50,788 bases of DNA from Bacteroidota bacterium (GTDB taxonomy: Bacteria; Bacteroidota; Bacteroidia; Chitinophagales; Chitinophagaceae), in contig JAGWRO010000088.1 of the NCBI GenBank assembly GCA_028876495.1, positions 1-50,788 on the forward strand, given 5' to 3'. Below, in pieces: positions 35,627-43,560 of the stretch (its first letter is position 1; each line of letters opens with the position of its first letter). The position numbers and the translations under genes are program-made. The notes under the pieces were generated by a model that saw nothing but the letters and a program-made list of their open reading frames with translations, was not told the DNA's origin and ran no database searches.

Positions 35627-35796
35627 AATTTTTGAGGAAAAAAGAAGGTTAACGTGCCGTGCAATATTTTTATCAGCAATTAAAACTCAATTAAAGAGAT
35701 TTTTGCTCCAACATTTAACTTAGGCGATAATGATTACATAAGGGCTTACCACTTAAAATTTTACCTTAGTTTTAAATTTACATCAAGCTTTCTTCA

Positions 35797-36459
35797 ATGA
35801 AAAAACGTTCTTTTAAAATACAGGTATCGCCAACCGCTGGAAAAGTTTCAGCAATTTACACAGATCCAGGGGATGCTAAATGTATTTTAGTGTTAGCCCA
35901 TGGCGCCGGTGCCGGAATGGATCATCCGTTTATGGTTAAACTCGCCAACTCACTTGCTGAAAACGGCATCGCCACCCTGCGCTTCAACTTTCCTTTTAAA
36001 GAAAATAAAAAAGGCCGCCCGGATGTTCCCGCTGTTGCGCAAAACACTATTGAAGCTGCTATTGAAAAAGTACACCAATTATCACCAACTCTACCTGTAT
36101 TTGCAGCAGGTAAATCTTTTGGAGGAAGAATGAGCTCACAATATTTATCCACGCATCCTGACGCTGCAGTAAAAGGAATTATCTTCTACGGATTTCCGTT
36201 GCATGCGCCCGGAAAGCCTTCAACAGACAGAGCAGACCATTTAAAAAACATAAAAGTACCCATGCTGTTTTTGCAGGGCACCAAAGATGCACTGGCTACA
36301 TGGGATCTTATCCAGTCGGTTATTTCTTCTCTAAGCAAAGCCAAACTGGTAAAAATAGAAGGCGCCGATCATTCGTTCAAAGCAGGCAAAATCAATACAA
36401 CAGAAATACTTACCAAAGCCACCAATAGGTGGGTGGAAAAATTATTAAAAAAAGGATAG
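35797..36459 (+). CDS. Alpha/beta hydrolase, small dienelactone-hydrolase-like
   Basis: The 220-residue cytoplasmic protein has the oxyanion region LAHGAGAGMDHPFM, nucleophile elbow AGKSFGGRMS, acid in LFLQGTKDAL and histidine in EGADHSFK. It belongs to the short alpha/beta hydrolases of the COG3571/Abhydrolase_11 type, whose substrates are not known. The K-S-F-G-G elbow instead of the usual G-x-S-x-G start is normal in this group. It is a single gene with OmpA 200 bp downstream. Confidence 0.85.
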   Translation: MKKRSFKIQVSPTAGKVSAIYTDPGDAKCILVLAHGAGAGMDHPFMVKLANSLAENGIATLRFNFPFKENKKGRPDVPAVAQNTIEAAIEKVHQLSPTLPVFAAGKSFGGRMSSQYLSTHPDAAVKGIIFYGFPLHAPGKPSTDRADHLKNIKVPMLFLQGTKDALATWDLIQSVISSLSKAKLVKIEGADHSFKAGKINTTEILTKATNRWVEKLLKKG

Positions 36460-36476
36460 ACATTTAAAATTCAATT

Positions 36477-36530
36477 GATGAGATTGCCGCTTCGCCATTT
36501 AACTTCAACCAAACGACAATGATTTTCTAC
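36477..36530 (+). repeat. Dispersed repeat copy A (3' module, most diverged)
   Basis: The segment starts GATGAGATTGCCGC and contains TTCGCCATTTAA, resembling the core of copies B, C and D. Confidence 0.45.
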
Positions 36531-36696
36531 GGCTTCCGCAATCACAAAAACAAGGAAGATTGCCCTTTCAATAAAATTTAACCTATCATTATTATTTTGC
36601 TGCTTACCTGTGTATTACTATTTAATCTAAAAATCAATACCTTGGCAAAAATTTTTATTGAACCATCTTTATTCATTAAATCAAAAATTTATAAAC

Positions 36697-37566
36697 GTGA
36701 AAATTAATGTTACTCTACTTATTGCTGCATTAGCAATGGTGTTTTTTACCAGTTGTACCAGTACAAAAAAGTTTAACGCCCTTTACTCCAATTATAACAA
36801 AGTAATGGCCAGGAACAGCGAACTCACCAGGGAAGGTGAAGAATGTAAAAACAATTTAGATAAGGCTACTGTTCTGATCTCAGGGTTGCGCGATCAAATC
36901 AATTCGGAACGCGAGCATGTAAAATCGCTGGAATCTGCATTAAACAAGTGCCTCACCTCTGCCAGCCAGGGTAATGTAAATGTTTCCAAACTGGTTGATG
37001 AGATCAATGCATCCAATAAATACATACAGGAACTGATTGCTTCCAAAAGCAAAAGCGATTCTTTGAACATGGTACTTACCAATAACCTTACCAGGTCGCT
37101 TAGCCCCGATGAACTGCAGGACGTGGATGTAAAAGTGCTGAAAGGTGTTGTGTATATTTCTCTTTCAGATAATATGCTCTACAAATCAGGCAGCTACGAA
37201 ATTTCGGATAAGGCAGGAACGACGTTATCAAAAATTGCAAAAATTATTAAAGATTATAAAGATTACGATGTGCTGATAGAAGGTAATACAGATAGTGTAC
37301 CTATTTCAAAACCCAACATTCGCAATAACTGGGATTTGAGTGCGCTGAGAGCATCCTCTGTGGTACAATCGCTGCAAAATACTTTTGGTGTAGATCCTAA
37401 ACGCCTTACAGCCGGTGGCCGTGGCGAATACAACCCTGTTGCCAGCAATGCTACTCCTGAGGGCAGAACTATGAACAGGCGCACAGAGATCATCATTACG
37501 CCCAAACTTAACCAGTTTATGGATTTGATCGGCAAAGCCCCGGCAGACGGTACAAGCAATCCTTAA
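36697..37566 (+). CDS. OmpA-family lipoprotein with coiled coil
   Basis: I place the start at GTG 36697: it gives a lipoprotein signal (KINVTLLIAALAMVFFTSC, lipobox FTSC). An in-frame TTG at 36658 would add 13 unlikely residues. The 289-residue protein has a coiled-coil region (about 25-120, ELTREGEECKNNLDKA onward) and an OmpA C-terminal domain (VLIEGNTDSVPI, NNWDLSALRASSVV, LTAGGRGEYNPV, NRRTEIII) that binds peptidoglycan. It probably ties the outer membrane to the wall. A near-consensus box TACCTTGG lies about 55 bp upstream. A strong terminator follows at 37622-37658. Confidence 0.88.
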   Translation: MKINVTLLIAALAMVFFTSCTSTKKFNALYSNYNKVMARNSELTREGEECKNNLDKATVLISGLRDQINSEREHVKSLESALNKCLTSASQGNVNVSKLVDEINASNKYIQELIASKSKSDSLNMVLTNNLTRSLSPDELQDVDVKVLKGVVYISLSDNMLYKSGSYEISDKAGTTLSKIAKIIKDYKDYDVLIEGNTDSVPISKPNIRNNWDLSALRASSVVQSLQNTFGVDPKRLTAGGRGEYNPVASNATPEGRTMNRRTEIIITPKLNQFMDLIGKAPADGTSNP

Positions 37567-37621
37567 GGATCATAGAAAGTGAATCTTCTGCACCGAGAAG
37601 TTTTCTTAAAACTAAATATCT

Positions 37622-37658
37622 AAAAAAAGTGGTTCGTATTTTATGAACCACTTTTTTT
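37622..37658 (+). terminator. Rho-independent terminator of the OmpA gene
   Basis: A perfect 14-bp stem (37622-37635 with 37645-37658, 9-nt loop) with core GTGGTTC/GAACCAC and A7/T7 flanks. Confidence 0.92.
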
Positions 37659-37661
37659 ATG

Positions 37662-37775
37662 GCCCGGTTACCTTCATAAAAGGTTAAGCCAAAAAGTGGC
37701 AAAAGCATTTTGAAGTCAACAATAAAATTGCGACATCGGCATTAAATCCAAAAAATAATAACGATCAATGAAATT
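37662..37775 (+). repeat. Dispersed repeat copy B
   Basis: It contains the middle module (GGTTACC... AAAAAGTGGCAAAAGCA) and the 3' module (TGAAGTCAACAATAA... ATCGGCATTAAA... AACGATCAATGAAA). About 80 percent identical by eye to copy D over 75 bp, with small gaps. Confidence 0.7.
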
Positions 37776-37817
37776 TACTACAATGACAAAAACCAGGAGA
37801 AAGAAAAAGCTAAACCA

Positions 37818-38510
37818 TTAAGATCTGTTATACACCTTTATCACAGGCTCTCTTAAACTACCCGCTTCATCGCCCGAATAAAAATAAATCACCTCAGCAA
37901 TTTCAGAAGGCAATACCCAGGCGCTGAAATCTGCATCCGGCATAGATTTCCTGTTGGGCGGCGTATCAATCGTACCAGGAACGATTACACTTACCACTAC
38001 ATTTTTACCTTTTGCTTCCGCGTTCATTAATTCAGCCAAACGAAATATAAGCGACTTGGATAAAGAGTAGGCTACTACTCCTTTTCCATTTTTAGAATCT
38101 AAACCTGCACGGGAACCTATTACAAAAATGCGCCCGCTGTTTTGCTTCATCATTTCAATAAAAACAGGGCGGGCTATATTATAAGCGGTTTCAAAATTCA
38201 GTTGGTATTGTTTGTAAATGTCGCTGGTTGTAGTGTTGGCAATATCGTCCATGGTAAAACCTCCGGCTGTTAATACCGCAACATCAATTTGGTTGTTTTT
38301 TGCAATAACCTCCTCTACAAATTTCCGGCAATCTTCTTCCTGTAATAAATCCAGTTCTGCTTCTTCTGCATTTTTTTCATTGGTTTGGTTTGATTGCTGT
38401 TTGTGTCTAACTGTTCCAATAACATGGTAACTCTTATCACTAAATTTTTTTACTACTGCTTGTCCCAGGTTGCCGTTGGCCCCGGTCACTATCACTGTTT
38501 TTTCCAACAT
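37818..38510 (-). CDS. SDR family NAD(P)-dependent oxidoreductase
   Basis: The 230-residue short-chain dehydrogenase has the cofactor motif VTGANGNLGQAV near the N-terminus, VLTAGG (the NAG-type motif), a Ser in VIGSRAG and the catalytic YSLSK. PGTIDTPPNRK follows. The basic stretch after the second strand (RHKQQ) suggests NADPH. The short length and the C-terminal WVLPSEIAEVIYFYSG are typical of small SDRs; substrate unknown. An exact TAnnTTTG box lies 23 bp upstream of the start on the minus strand. Confidence 0.87.
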   Translation of the reverse strand: MLEKTVIVTGANGNLGQAVVKKFSDKSYHVIGTVRHKQQSNQTNEKNAEEAELDLLQEEDCRKFVEEVIAKNNQIDVAVLTAGGFTMDDIANTTTSDIYKQYQLNFETAYNIARPVFIEMMKQNSGRIFVIGSRAGLDSKNGKGVVAYSLSKSLIFRLAELMNAEAKGKNVVVSVIVPGTIDTPPNRKSMPDADFSAWVLPSEIAEVIYFYSGDEAGSLREPVIKVYNRS

Positions 38511-38532
38511 GGTGTGGTGTTTATTGTAAATG

Positions 38533-38540
38533 CAAATTTA
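38533..38540 (-). promoter_or_regulatory. Putative -7 element (TAAATTTG) of the SDR gene
   Basis: Exact TAnnTTTG match on the minus strand, giving a leader of about 18 nt. Confidence 0.5.
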
Positions 38541-38580
38541 TTTCATTAATCTCTTTAAAAAAGGAGATGACAGATCTTAT

Positions 38581-38638
38581 GGATGAGATAACCACATCGC
38601 CATTAAAATCAATAAAACGAAAACGATTAATGCAGGTT
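38581..38638 (+). repeat. Dispersed repeat copy C (3' module only)
   Basis: GATAACCACATCGCCATTAAAA followed by AACGATTAATG matches the core of copy D with few changes. Confidence 0.65.
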
Positions 38639-38694
38639 TCCATTACGTAAACCGCGAGAGATTTCAGTTGTATCCCTGTAAATAATTATCTACT

Positions 38695-38907
38695 GGCTTT
38701 TGCCGCGCGCAAGCATAGAAAAACGCGTGGAGCGATCGGGCGTGCCCGCCTCTGGCTGGTTTTCTTTGATTTTTTTGGAACATTCCGATGTTTCGGGAGT
38801 CTTTTGTACCAAGACAAAAGAAAAAGCAAAAGCATTTGGAAGTCAACAATAAGATTACCACGTCGCCATTTAAACTAACAAAATATAACGATTAATGAAA
38901 GCTTCCG
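38695..38907 (+). repeat. Dispersed repeat copy D (longest)
   Basis: The 5' module at 38695-38740 (GGCTTTTGCCGCGCGC to GAGCGATCGGG) forms a hairpin CCGCGCG/CGCGTGG (38703-38709, 38724-38730). The 3' module at 38826-38907 reads GCAAAAGCATTTGGAAGTC, then AACGATTAATGAAAG. It fills the gap behind the universal stress protein gene. Confidence 0.75.
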
Positions 38908-38922
38908 GTTTACAAAACAGGC

Positions 38923-39735
38923 CTACATAGAAATCGCTACAACAGGTTTATTACTTTCGAGAGCAAGTTTCCTGGTATAGATTTTAAAAAGTTGATTGAT
39001 AAAGCCCTCCTTTTTAGGAACCGTAATGATAACATCCGTTTCTTTGGTTTCCGCAAAACTGATGATCCCTTCTAAAAAATCAAATGACCTTAAAAAAAAG
39101 AATTCAGGATTATACTGCTTAAGTTTAGATTCCATTTCTCCTCTTTCGATCTTATATGATTCGGACAGCTCAATGTAATGTTCACTGTCTACATTCAGGA
39201 TATTCAGTTTTGCGTTGAAGAAATCCAATACTTTTTTAAGAGAATCGAAAGGCGTTTTACGTGCAACATCTTTAAAATCTGAAGCAAAAAGTACATTTTC
39301 TATCTTTTTGAACTTTAGATCAGGAGGAATCACCATAATTGGCGTGTTTATATTACTTATCATATTAACGGTATCGTTTCCAATATTAACATTCGCCATT
39401 ATTGAACTGCCGCTGATACCCATAATTACCATATCAATATCGTTGCTTAAAACGTACTTCGAAATATTATCAATAAAAGAACCTTCCTCTGATTCAATAG
39501 TAACTTTCTGATTCGGAGTATTTTTAAGGAAGTCTTTTACAATTTTCAAATCAGCATCTGTTGCCTTTTTCCTGGATTCGTCTCCACTATCTTTCAAAAG
39601 AGAAAAAATATCGTTTTTGTACACATGGTACAAAATTATTTCAGCGCCTGGAATATCTTTTGTCATTTCAATTGTATATTCAGCAGCGCTTTCTGATGGT
39701 AGAGAAAAATCTACCGGGACAAGAAATTTTTTCAT
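38923..39735 (-). CDS. Universal stress protein, tandem UspA domains
   Basis: The 270-residue protein carries two UspA-like domains. The first has MKKFLVPVDFSLPSESAAEYTIEM and the nucleotide-binding style ending VIMGISGSSIMANVNIGNDTVNMI; the second starts NVLFASDFKD and ends IITVPKKEGFINQLF, with a less complete G-x-x-G motif. Tandem forms are common in Bacteroidota and respond to starvation or stress. It is monocistronic, with repeat elements on both sides and a TATCTTTA box 15 bp upstream of its start. Confidence 0.88.
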   Translation of the reverse strand: MKKFLVPVDFSLPSESAAEYTIEMTKDIPGAEIILYHVYKNDIFSLLKDSGDESRKKATDADLKIVKDFLKNTPNQKVTIESEEGSFIDNISKYVLSNDIDMVIMGISGSSIMANVNIGNDTVNMISNINTPIMVIPPDLKFKKIENVLFASDFKDVARKTPFDSLKKVLDFFNAKLNILNVDSEHYIELSESYKIERGEMESKLKQYNPEFFFLRSFDFLEGIISFAETKETDVIITVPKKEGFINQLFKIYTRKLALESNKPVVAISM

Positions 39736-39749
39736 TTATAAATTTTTTC

Positions 39750-39757
39750 TAAAGATA
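39750..39757 (-). promoter_or_regulatory. Putative -7 element (TATCTTTA) of the universal stress protein gene
   Basis: Same variant box as before upp and porP, on the minus strand, 15 bp before the ATG. Confidence 0.4.
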
Positions 39758-39839
39758 AATAAAATAGAAGCAAAAAAAATCAGATGGCAGAAATAACGTT
39801 ACACTTATACACTCACATTTAAGAAACTCCCATCTTTCG

Positions 39840-39976
39840 GCTTTTGCCGCGCGCAGCACGGAAAAACGCGCGGAGCGATCGGGTTTTTCTTATCCCGATT
39901 GCTATCGGGATGGTTACTCTTTCTTTCAGAGAAAAAAAGTGACAGCAAAGCAACAAATTCCTATATTTCTTACTTT
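39840..39976 (+). repeat. Dispersed repeat copy E with nested palindromes
   Basis: The 5' module at 39840-39884 matches copy D with one deletion and a few changes; its hairpin is a perfect CCGCGCG/CGCGCGG (39848-39854, 39868-39874). A second palindrome ATCCCGAT-TGCT-ATCGGGAT follows (39893-39912). The 3' end (CAGCAAAGCAACAAATTCC... TTTCTTACTTT) matches copy F rather than D. The remainder of the 310 bp gap holds no gene. Confidence 0.75.
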
Positions 39977-40045
39977 ACTGCAATACAGAAAAACATAACA
40001 ACTCCCCATCAAACCAATTCCCAAAAATCAAAAGCAAATAAACTT

Positions 40046-40891
40046 TTACCTGCCAGGGTTTTGCAAAGTAACCGGCTGTATGCGTATCGTTTTTACTTTT
40101 TTGCCATTGCGCTCGGCAGGTATCCATTTAGGACCCGCGTCAATCGCATTAAAAGCAATCATTGCCAGCCTGGAATATTTTTTAGTAAGCGGCCTTACCT
40201 CCGAAATATTTCCTGAAGTATCTACTACAAACCTCAGCAGCACGGTACCATAATCCGCGTCGGTAAGTTCATCGATATGTTTAGAGATGGCATTGGATAT
40301 AAAATGCGACCATTCATGCATGCCACCCGGAAAGGAACATTCCTTATCCGTATTGAAATACAAACCGGTATAGTTCTCTGGTATATCTTCGTTTGAAATC
40401 ACTGCTCCGTGTGTATCGTATGTAGTTATATACAACTTATTATGGGCCACATCATCTATTGTTTCCAGCGTTTGTTTATTCTCCGGTAAATAATAAAAAC
40501 CTTTTGCTATAGTAGCTCTTCCATTCTTAAATTCGATAGAGTCATCAATCTTTCCTTCCCAGGTATAACCTGTCCACAAACCGTCTTTTTCACCATTGCG
40601 GTAGTTGCCTTCAGTAGAAGTGATGCCATTGTCAAAATAATATTGATACCATCCTTCATGAACCTTTTGGGTAGAATCTAAAAAATGGGCAACGCAGGCA
40701 AGCGGGTGTTTTCTTTTCATATAATAGCAGGTAAGTTTATACAGGCCGCTGTCTTCTGTACCGGTCCCGAAAATTACCGCCTTCTTTTTTGCCGCCGGGT
40801 GCATTGCTGCATCAAAATAAAATTGGGTGGATGACTGGCTAAAGCCCGTTGCAAAAACAATAAGCAGTAAAGAAGTAAGAATGATCTTCAT
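40046..40891 (-). CDS. Exported protein with MORN-like repeats and a TonB C-terminal domain
   Basis: The 281-residue protein begins with a signal peptide (MKIILTSLLLIVFATGFSQ), so unlike true TonB it is not anchored by an uncleaved helix. Residues about 75-125 contain antitoxin/MORN-like repeats (EGWYQYYFDNGITSTEGNYRNGEKDGLWTGYTWEGK). The C-terminal 90 residues form a TonB_C-like domain (VLLRFVVDTSGNISEVRPL, then PKWIPAERNGKKVK). Similar periplasmic proteins are frequent in Bacteroidota; they probably bind partners rather than transduce energy. The gene is 240 bp downstream of the kinase. Confidence 0.82.
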   Translation of the reverse strand: MKIILTSLLLIVFATGFSQSSTQFYFDAAMHPAAKKKAVIFGTGTEDSGLYKLTCYYMKRKHPLACVAHFLDSTQKVHEGWYQYYFDNGITSTEGNYRNGEKDGLWTGYTWEGKIDDSIEFKNGRATIAKGFYYLPENKQTLETIDDVAHNKLYITTYDTHGAVISNEDIPENYTGLYFNTDKECSFPGGMHEWSHFISNAISKHIDELTDADYGTVLLRFVVDTSGNISEVRPLTKKYSRLAMIAFNAIDAGPKWIPAERNGKKVKTIRIQPVTLQNPGR

Positions 40892-40915
40892 AAAAAATTA
40901 GTTTTAATAATATCC

Positions 40916-40923
40916 AAATATAA
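40916..40923 (-). promoter_or_regulatory. Putative -7 element (TATATTTG) of the TonB-like gene
   Basis: Exact TAnnTTTG match on the minus strand, 25 bp before the start. It suggests independent transcription from the kinase operon. Confidence 0.5.
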
Positions 40924-40950
40924 AAATCCTTTTTGATTAATAAAATATGC

Positions 40951-40986
40951 AGCAAACCAACAAATTCCCCGGTTTCTTACTTTGGT
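40951..40986 (+). repeat. Dispersed repeat copy F (3' part only)
   Basis: CAGCAAACCAACAAATTCC and TTTCTTACTTTGG match the 3' end of copy E nearly base for base. Confidence 0.6.
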
Positions 40987-41042
40987 AACTTTATATAATG
41001 GCAGACGCCCACACCAAAGAAATAAGAAGCTATAATAACTTG

Positions 41043-41057
41043 TCCGCCGGTGGCGGA
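41043..41057. repeat. Short palindrome TCCGCC-GGT-GGCGGA
   Basis: A 6-bp perfect GC-rich stem with a 3-nt loop lies exactly where similarity to a nucleotidyltransferase ends. It resembles short interspersed palindromes. Confidence 0.6.
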
Positions 41058-41133
41058 TGAGTTTGATCAATGCTATATCAATATCACTATACTGGGTAAC
41101 CTCACCTTTTGCATAGGAGCTAAAAACAAACAT
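41050..41133 (-). pseudogene. Remnant of a minimal nucleotidyltransferase (MNT) gene
   Basis: From the ATG at 41133 the frame reads FSSYAKGEVTQYSDIDIALI, matching the nucleotidyltransferase signature GS-x-A-x-G...SDIDL, with the first Gly changed to Ser. After about 27 residues similarity stops at the palindrome 41043-41057; the frame itself continues to 40888 without recognisable content. The ATG overlaps the kinase stop (TGATG). MNT proteins are antitoxins or AMPylating enzymes paired with HEPN proteins; no HEPN gene is present. I consider it a broken fragment. Confidence 0.65.
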
Positions 41134-42767
41134 CAGTACTCCGTTTCCGGCTTAAGATCTTTTTTCATTAGCCAGCCTTTTATGGGCTTGCCATCCGCGC
41201 CGATAAAGATCGCGTATTGGAAGTCGCCGCTTTCTTCCTTTAGGGTAAGGTCTGCATCACCCGGCGTTAGGTAAACACCAGTCCTTTTGCTGGTATCCGG
41301 GGTGCTGTAAAAATAGGCATTCTTTAAAATCGCATAGGTCTCGCTCTGCCGAAGGTGATATTTACTGTGATGGGTAACAGGTTTGAGGTTTTTAACCGAC
41401 CTTTTGTTGGCATTGGCAACCGGCAAATTCGACTTCTTCCGTGGCCTGTTCCAGGTTTTTTTTATTGGTTTATCGCTGGCCGGCGCATCAGAAGGAGTTG
41501 TGGTTGCATCGGTAGTTGCCTCTAATTTCTTTTCAACATTTTTCGTAGTGCCTGTCTCAACAAGCTTACCGGGGTTGTAGAACTTATCATAGGCTGCAAA
41601 GCCACCCAGCCCAAGGGCAACGATAAATACCAGGAAAAAAACAGATTTTGACACACCATTCCGCTTTGCTGCCAGGTAACGCCTGGCTTCTATCAACTCC
41701 CGGTCACGGGTTTCAACAACATATTGAAGATCTTTGACCAGGTTTTCATTTTTGGCAAGAGCAACTTGCAATGCCAGTATTTCTTTTCTCAATACAGGCT
41801 CATCTAACTCTGGCTTTGCCGGTTGCACAATAAGGTTATCAATGCCTTTTTTTCTTTCGTCACTGATGGTACCCCGCTGGATAAATTCCTGCAACTCGCA
41901 GCCGTTCTTAAACCGTTTGGCGGGGTCTTTTTCGAGGCATTTATAGATCATGCTCAGCAACCATACGGGGATCTCCATTTCCCTTTGCTGCTTATCGGCG
42001 CTCCAGTTGCCGGGGAGGGCATTGCGCCTGAGCGTAATTATATCGGGCGGCAGCTTTTCCATATGAGCCAGCATCACAGCATTGCGTGCCATCTCACCCT
42101 TATTGGTTAAGGGAAACGGCACGTTGCCTGCCAGGAGTTCAAACAGGATAATTCCATAACTATACACATCAGTTTCAGTAAGCGTTTCCCCGGTACTTTG
42201 TTCCGGCGCCATGAACTCTATGGCTCCTGCATAGCGGATGCTGGTGCGCCGTTGTTCATCAGACATTACTGAAAGTCCAAAATCCAGGAGGACATAGTTG
42301 CCCGTGCGTTGGTTGAATTTTACATTGTTGCTTTTAATATCTCCATGCTTGATATTGGCCCGGTGGCAATGTGCCAGCGCATTGGCCAAATGGTCCGTCA
42401 CTTTCAGCGTTTCTTTCACCGTAAAAACCGGATCATAAGGAGGCTGAAGCAATTCACCAAGGTCAGGTCCTTCGATGTATTCCATTTCAATAAAAGGAAG
42501 ATTGCCTGAGCTGGTGATTCCCGATGCGATGATGCTTACTACATTCGGATTGGGAACTTCGTTTACCCGCTTTAATTTTTGCACTTCATTGCGGAAAGAA
42601 ATAAAATGTTTGTCGTCATCGTTCTCGCTGGCGATAGGGGTGGGAAGGATCTTAATTGCCGTAATGATCTCGCCGGTTTTACGGGCTTTATACACTGACC
42701 CCTGCCCTCCCGATTTCAGCGCACCGAGATTTTCCAAACCTTCTGCTATGGTAAAAATTTTTGCCAT
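41133..42767 (-). CDS. Membrane Ser/Thr protein kinase with extracytoplasmic SH3-like domain
   Basis: Of its 544 residues, about 1-290 form a Hanks-type kinase: glycine loop SGGQGSVYKA, ATP lysine K39 in AIKILP, catalytic loop HGDIKSNN (D143), DFG (D162) and APEQSTGE. The catalytic Asp follows Gly, not Arg, so it is a non-RD kinase. A coiled coil (about 330-365), one helix (about 375-393, SVFFLVFIVALGLGGFAAY) and a basic Pro/Thr-rich linker lead to a C-terminal SH3-like domain outside the membrane. It has no PASTA repeats. It is the last intact gene of the FHA/PP2C/SEDS-PBP operon, starting 2 bp after the FHA stop. Confidence 0.92.
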   Translation of the reverse strand: MAKIFTIAEGLENLGALKSGGQGSVYKARKTGEIITAIKILPTPIASENDDDKHFISFRNEVQKLKRVNEVPNPNVVSIIASGITSSGNLPFIEMEYIEGPDLGELLQPPYDPVFTVKETLKVTDHLANALAHCHRANIKHGDIKSNNVKFNQRTGNYVLLDFGLSVMSDEQRRTSIRYAGAIEFMAPEQSTGETLTETDVYSYGIILFELLAGNVPFPLTNKGEMARNAVMLAHMEKLPPDIITLRRNALPGNWSADKQQREMEIPVWLLSMIYKCLEKDPAKRFKNGCELQEFIQRGTISDERKKGIDNLIVQPAKPELDEPVLRKEILALQVALAKNENLVKDLQYVVETRDRELIEARRYLAAKRNGVSKSVFFLVFIVALGLGGFAAYDKFYNPGKLVETGTTKNVEKKLEATTDATTTPSDAPASDKPIKKTWNRPRKKSNLPVANANKRSVKNLKPVTHHSKYHLRQSETYAILKNAYFYSTPDTSKRTGVYLTPGDADLTLKEESGDFQYAIFIGADGKPIKGWLMKKDLKPETEY

Positions 42768-42769
42768 CG

Positions 42770-43537
42770 TTACTCTTGTCCTGAATAGGTGAATTCCAAT
42801 ACGGCCATATCGCCCAGGATCACCTGGTCGCCTTCCTGCAGGCGGTGGCCTATTTCAATTGCCTGCATTTTTATTAAAACGCCTTCGGGCGTGCGCACCT
42901 TTACTTTATTATTTGGTGGTATCCCGCCTTCGTCAGCGAAAATCAAAAATGAATTGCTGTCAGCTTCCCACTCGATGTGTGCATGCTGGCGGCTTACTGC
43001 ACGGTTGCGCTCCGTAGGCATGAAGGCAATCGTATTTTTTCTTACATAATTTCCGGCAGCCTGCACCCTTGATTCGCGGCCGATATTGATCCTTCCGCCG
43101 GAGGAATCGAGCAGGTAAGTATCTTGTTCTGCTTCTCCGTTCAACACCTTTATGAAAGCACTGCTTTGTTTATTGGCTAACCCTGATCTTTTGGTGGATA
43201 TAAAAATGGCCGCATCCATTTCTTTCAACAGTTCGGCTTGCGGTGGAAACAGGTTGGTAAAAGAAACCTCCAGCCTCAAAGATGATGATAAGCTAATGGC
43301 GTAGTCGTCTGCAATCTTCTGCACTTCTTCTGTCTTAAATTTCCCTGGACTACCGGCATACACCGCAGACTCATACAGGTGCTTGTCATATTCACTGCAA
43401 TTGATAAACAGGTATATCCCCATTATATTTCCCCCTTCACCGCCCTGCACTCTTTGCAGCTTTTCCTTTATGTTTTGCAACAGGATATGGCGGATGCTTT
43501 TTACGTCACGTGTTTTTTCTTTAGATAAATTGAACAT
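42770..43537 (-). CDS. FHA-domain protein of the wall-signalling operon
   Basis: The 255-residue soluble protein ends in an FHA domain (about 148-255) with the phosphothreonine-binding signatures NIGRES and SRQHAHIEW, then GNxK-type NNKVKV. The N-terminal 130 residues (IYLFINCSEYDKHLYE... LRLEVSFTN) are not a named domain to me but loosely recall the FhaA N-terminal domain and the upstream gene at 49179. It likely binds phosphothreonine on a partner such as the kinase or synthase. The kinase begins 2 bp after its stop, and 23 bp separate it from the SEDS-PBP gene. Confidence 0.88.
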   Translation of the reverse strand: MFNLSKEKTRDVKSIRHILLQNIKEKLQRVQGGEGGNIMGIYLFINCSEYDKHLYESAVYAGSPGKFKTEEVQKIADDYAISLSSSLRLEVSFTNLFPPQAELLKEMDAAIFISTKRSGLANKQSSAFIKVLNGEAEQDTYLLDSSGGRINIGRESRVQAAGNYVRKNTIAFMPTERNRAVSRQHAHIEWEADSNSFLIFADEGGIPPNNKVKVRTPEGVLIKMQAIEIGHRLQEGDQVILGDMAVLEFTYSGQE

Positions 43538-43560
43538 ATCGATGTTGTTTTTTTAATGAG

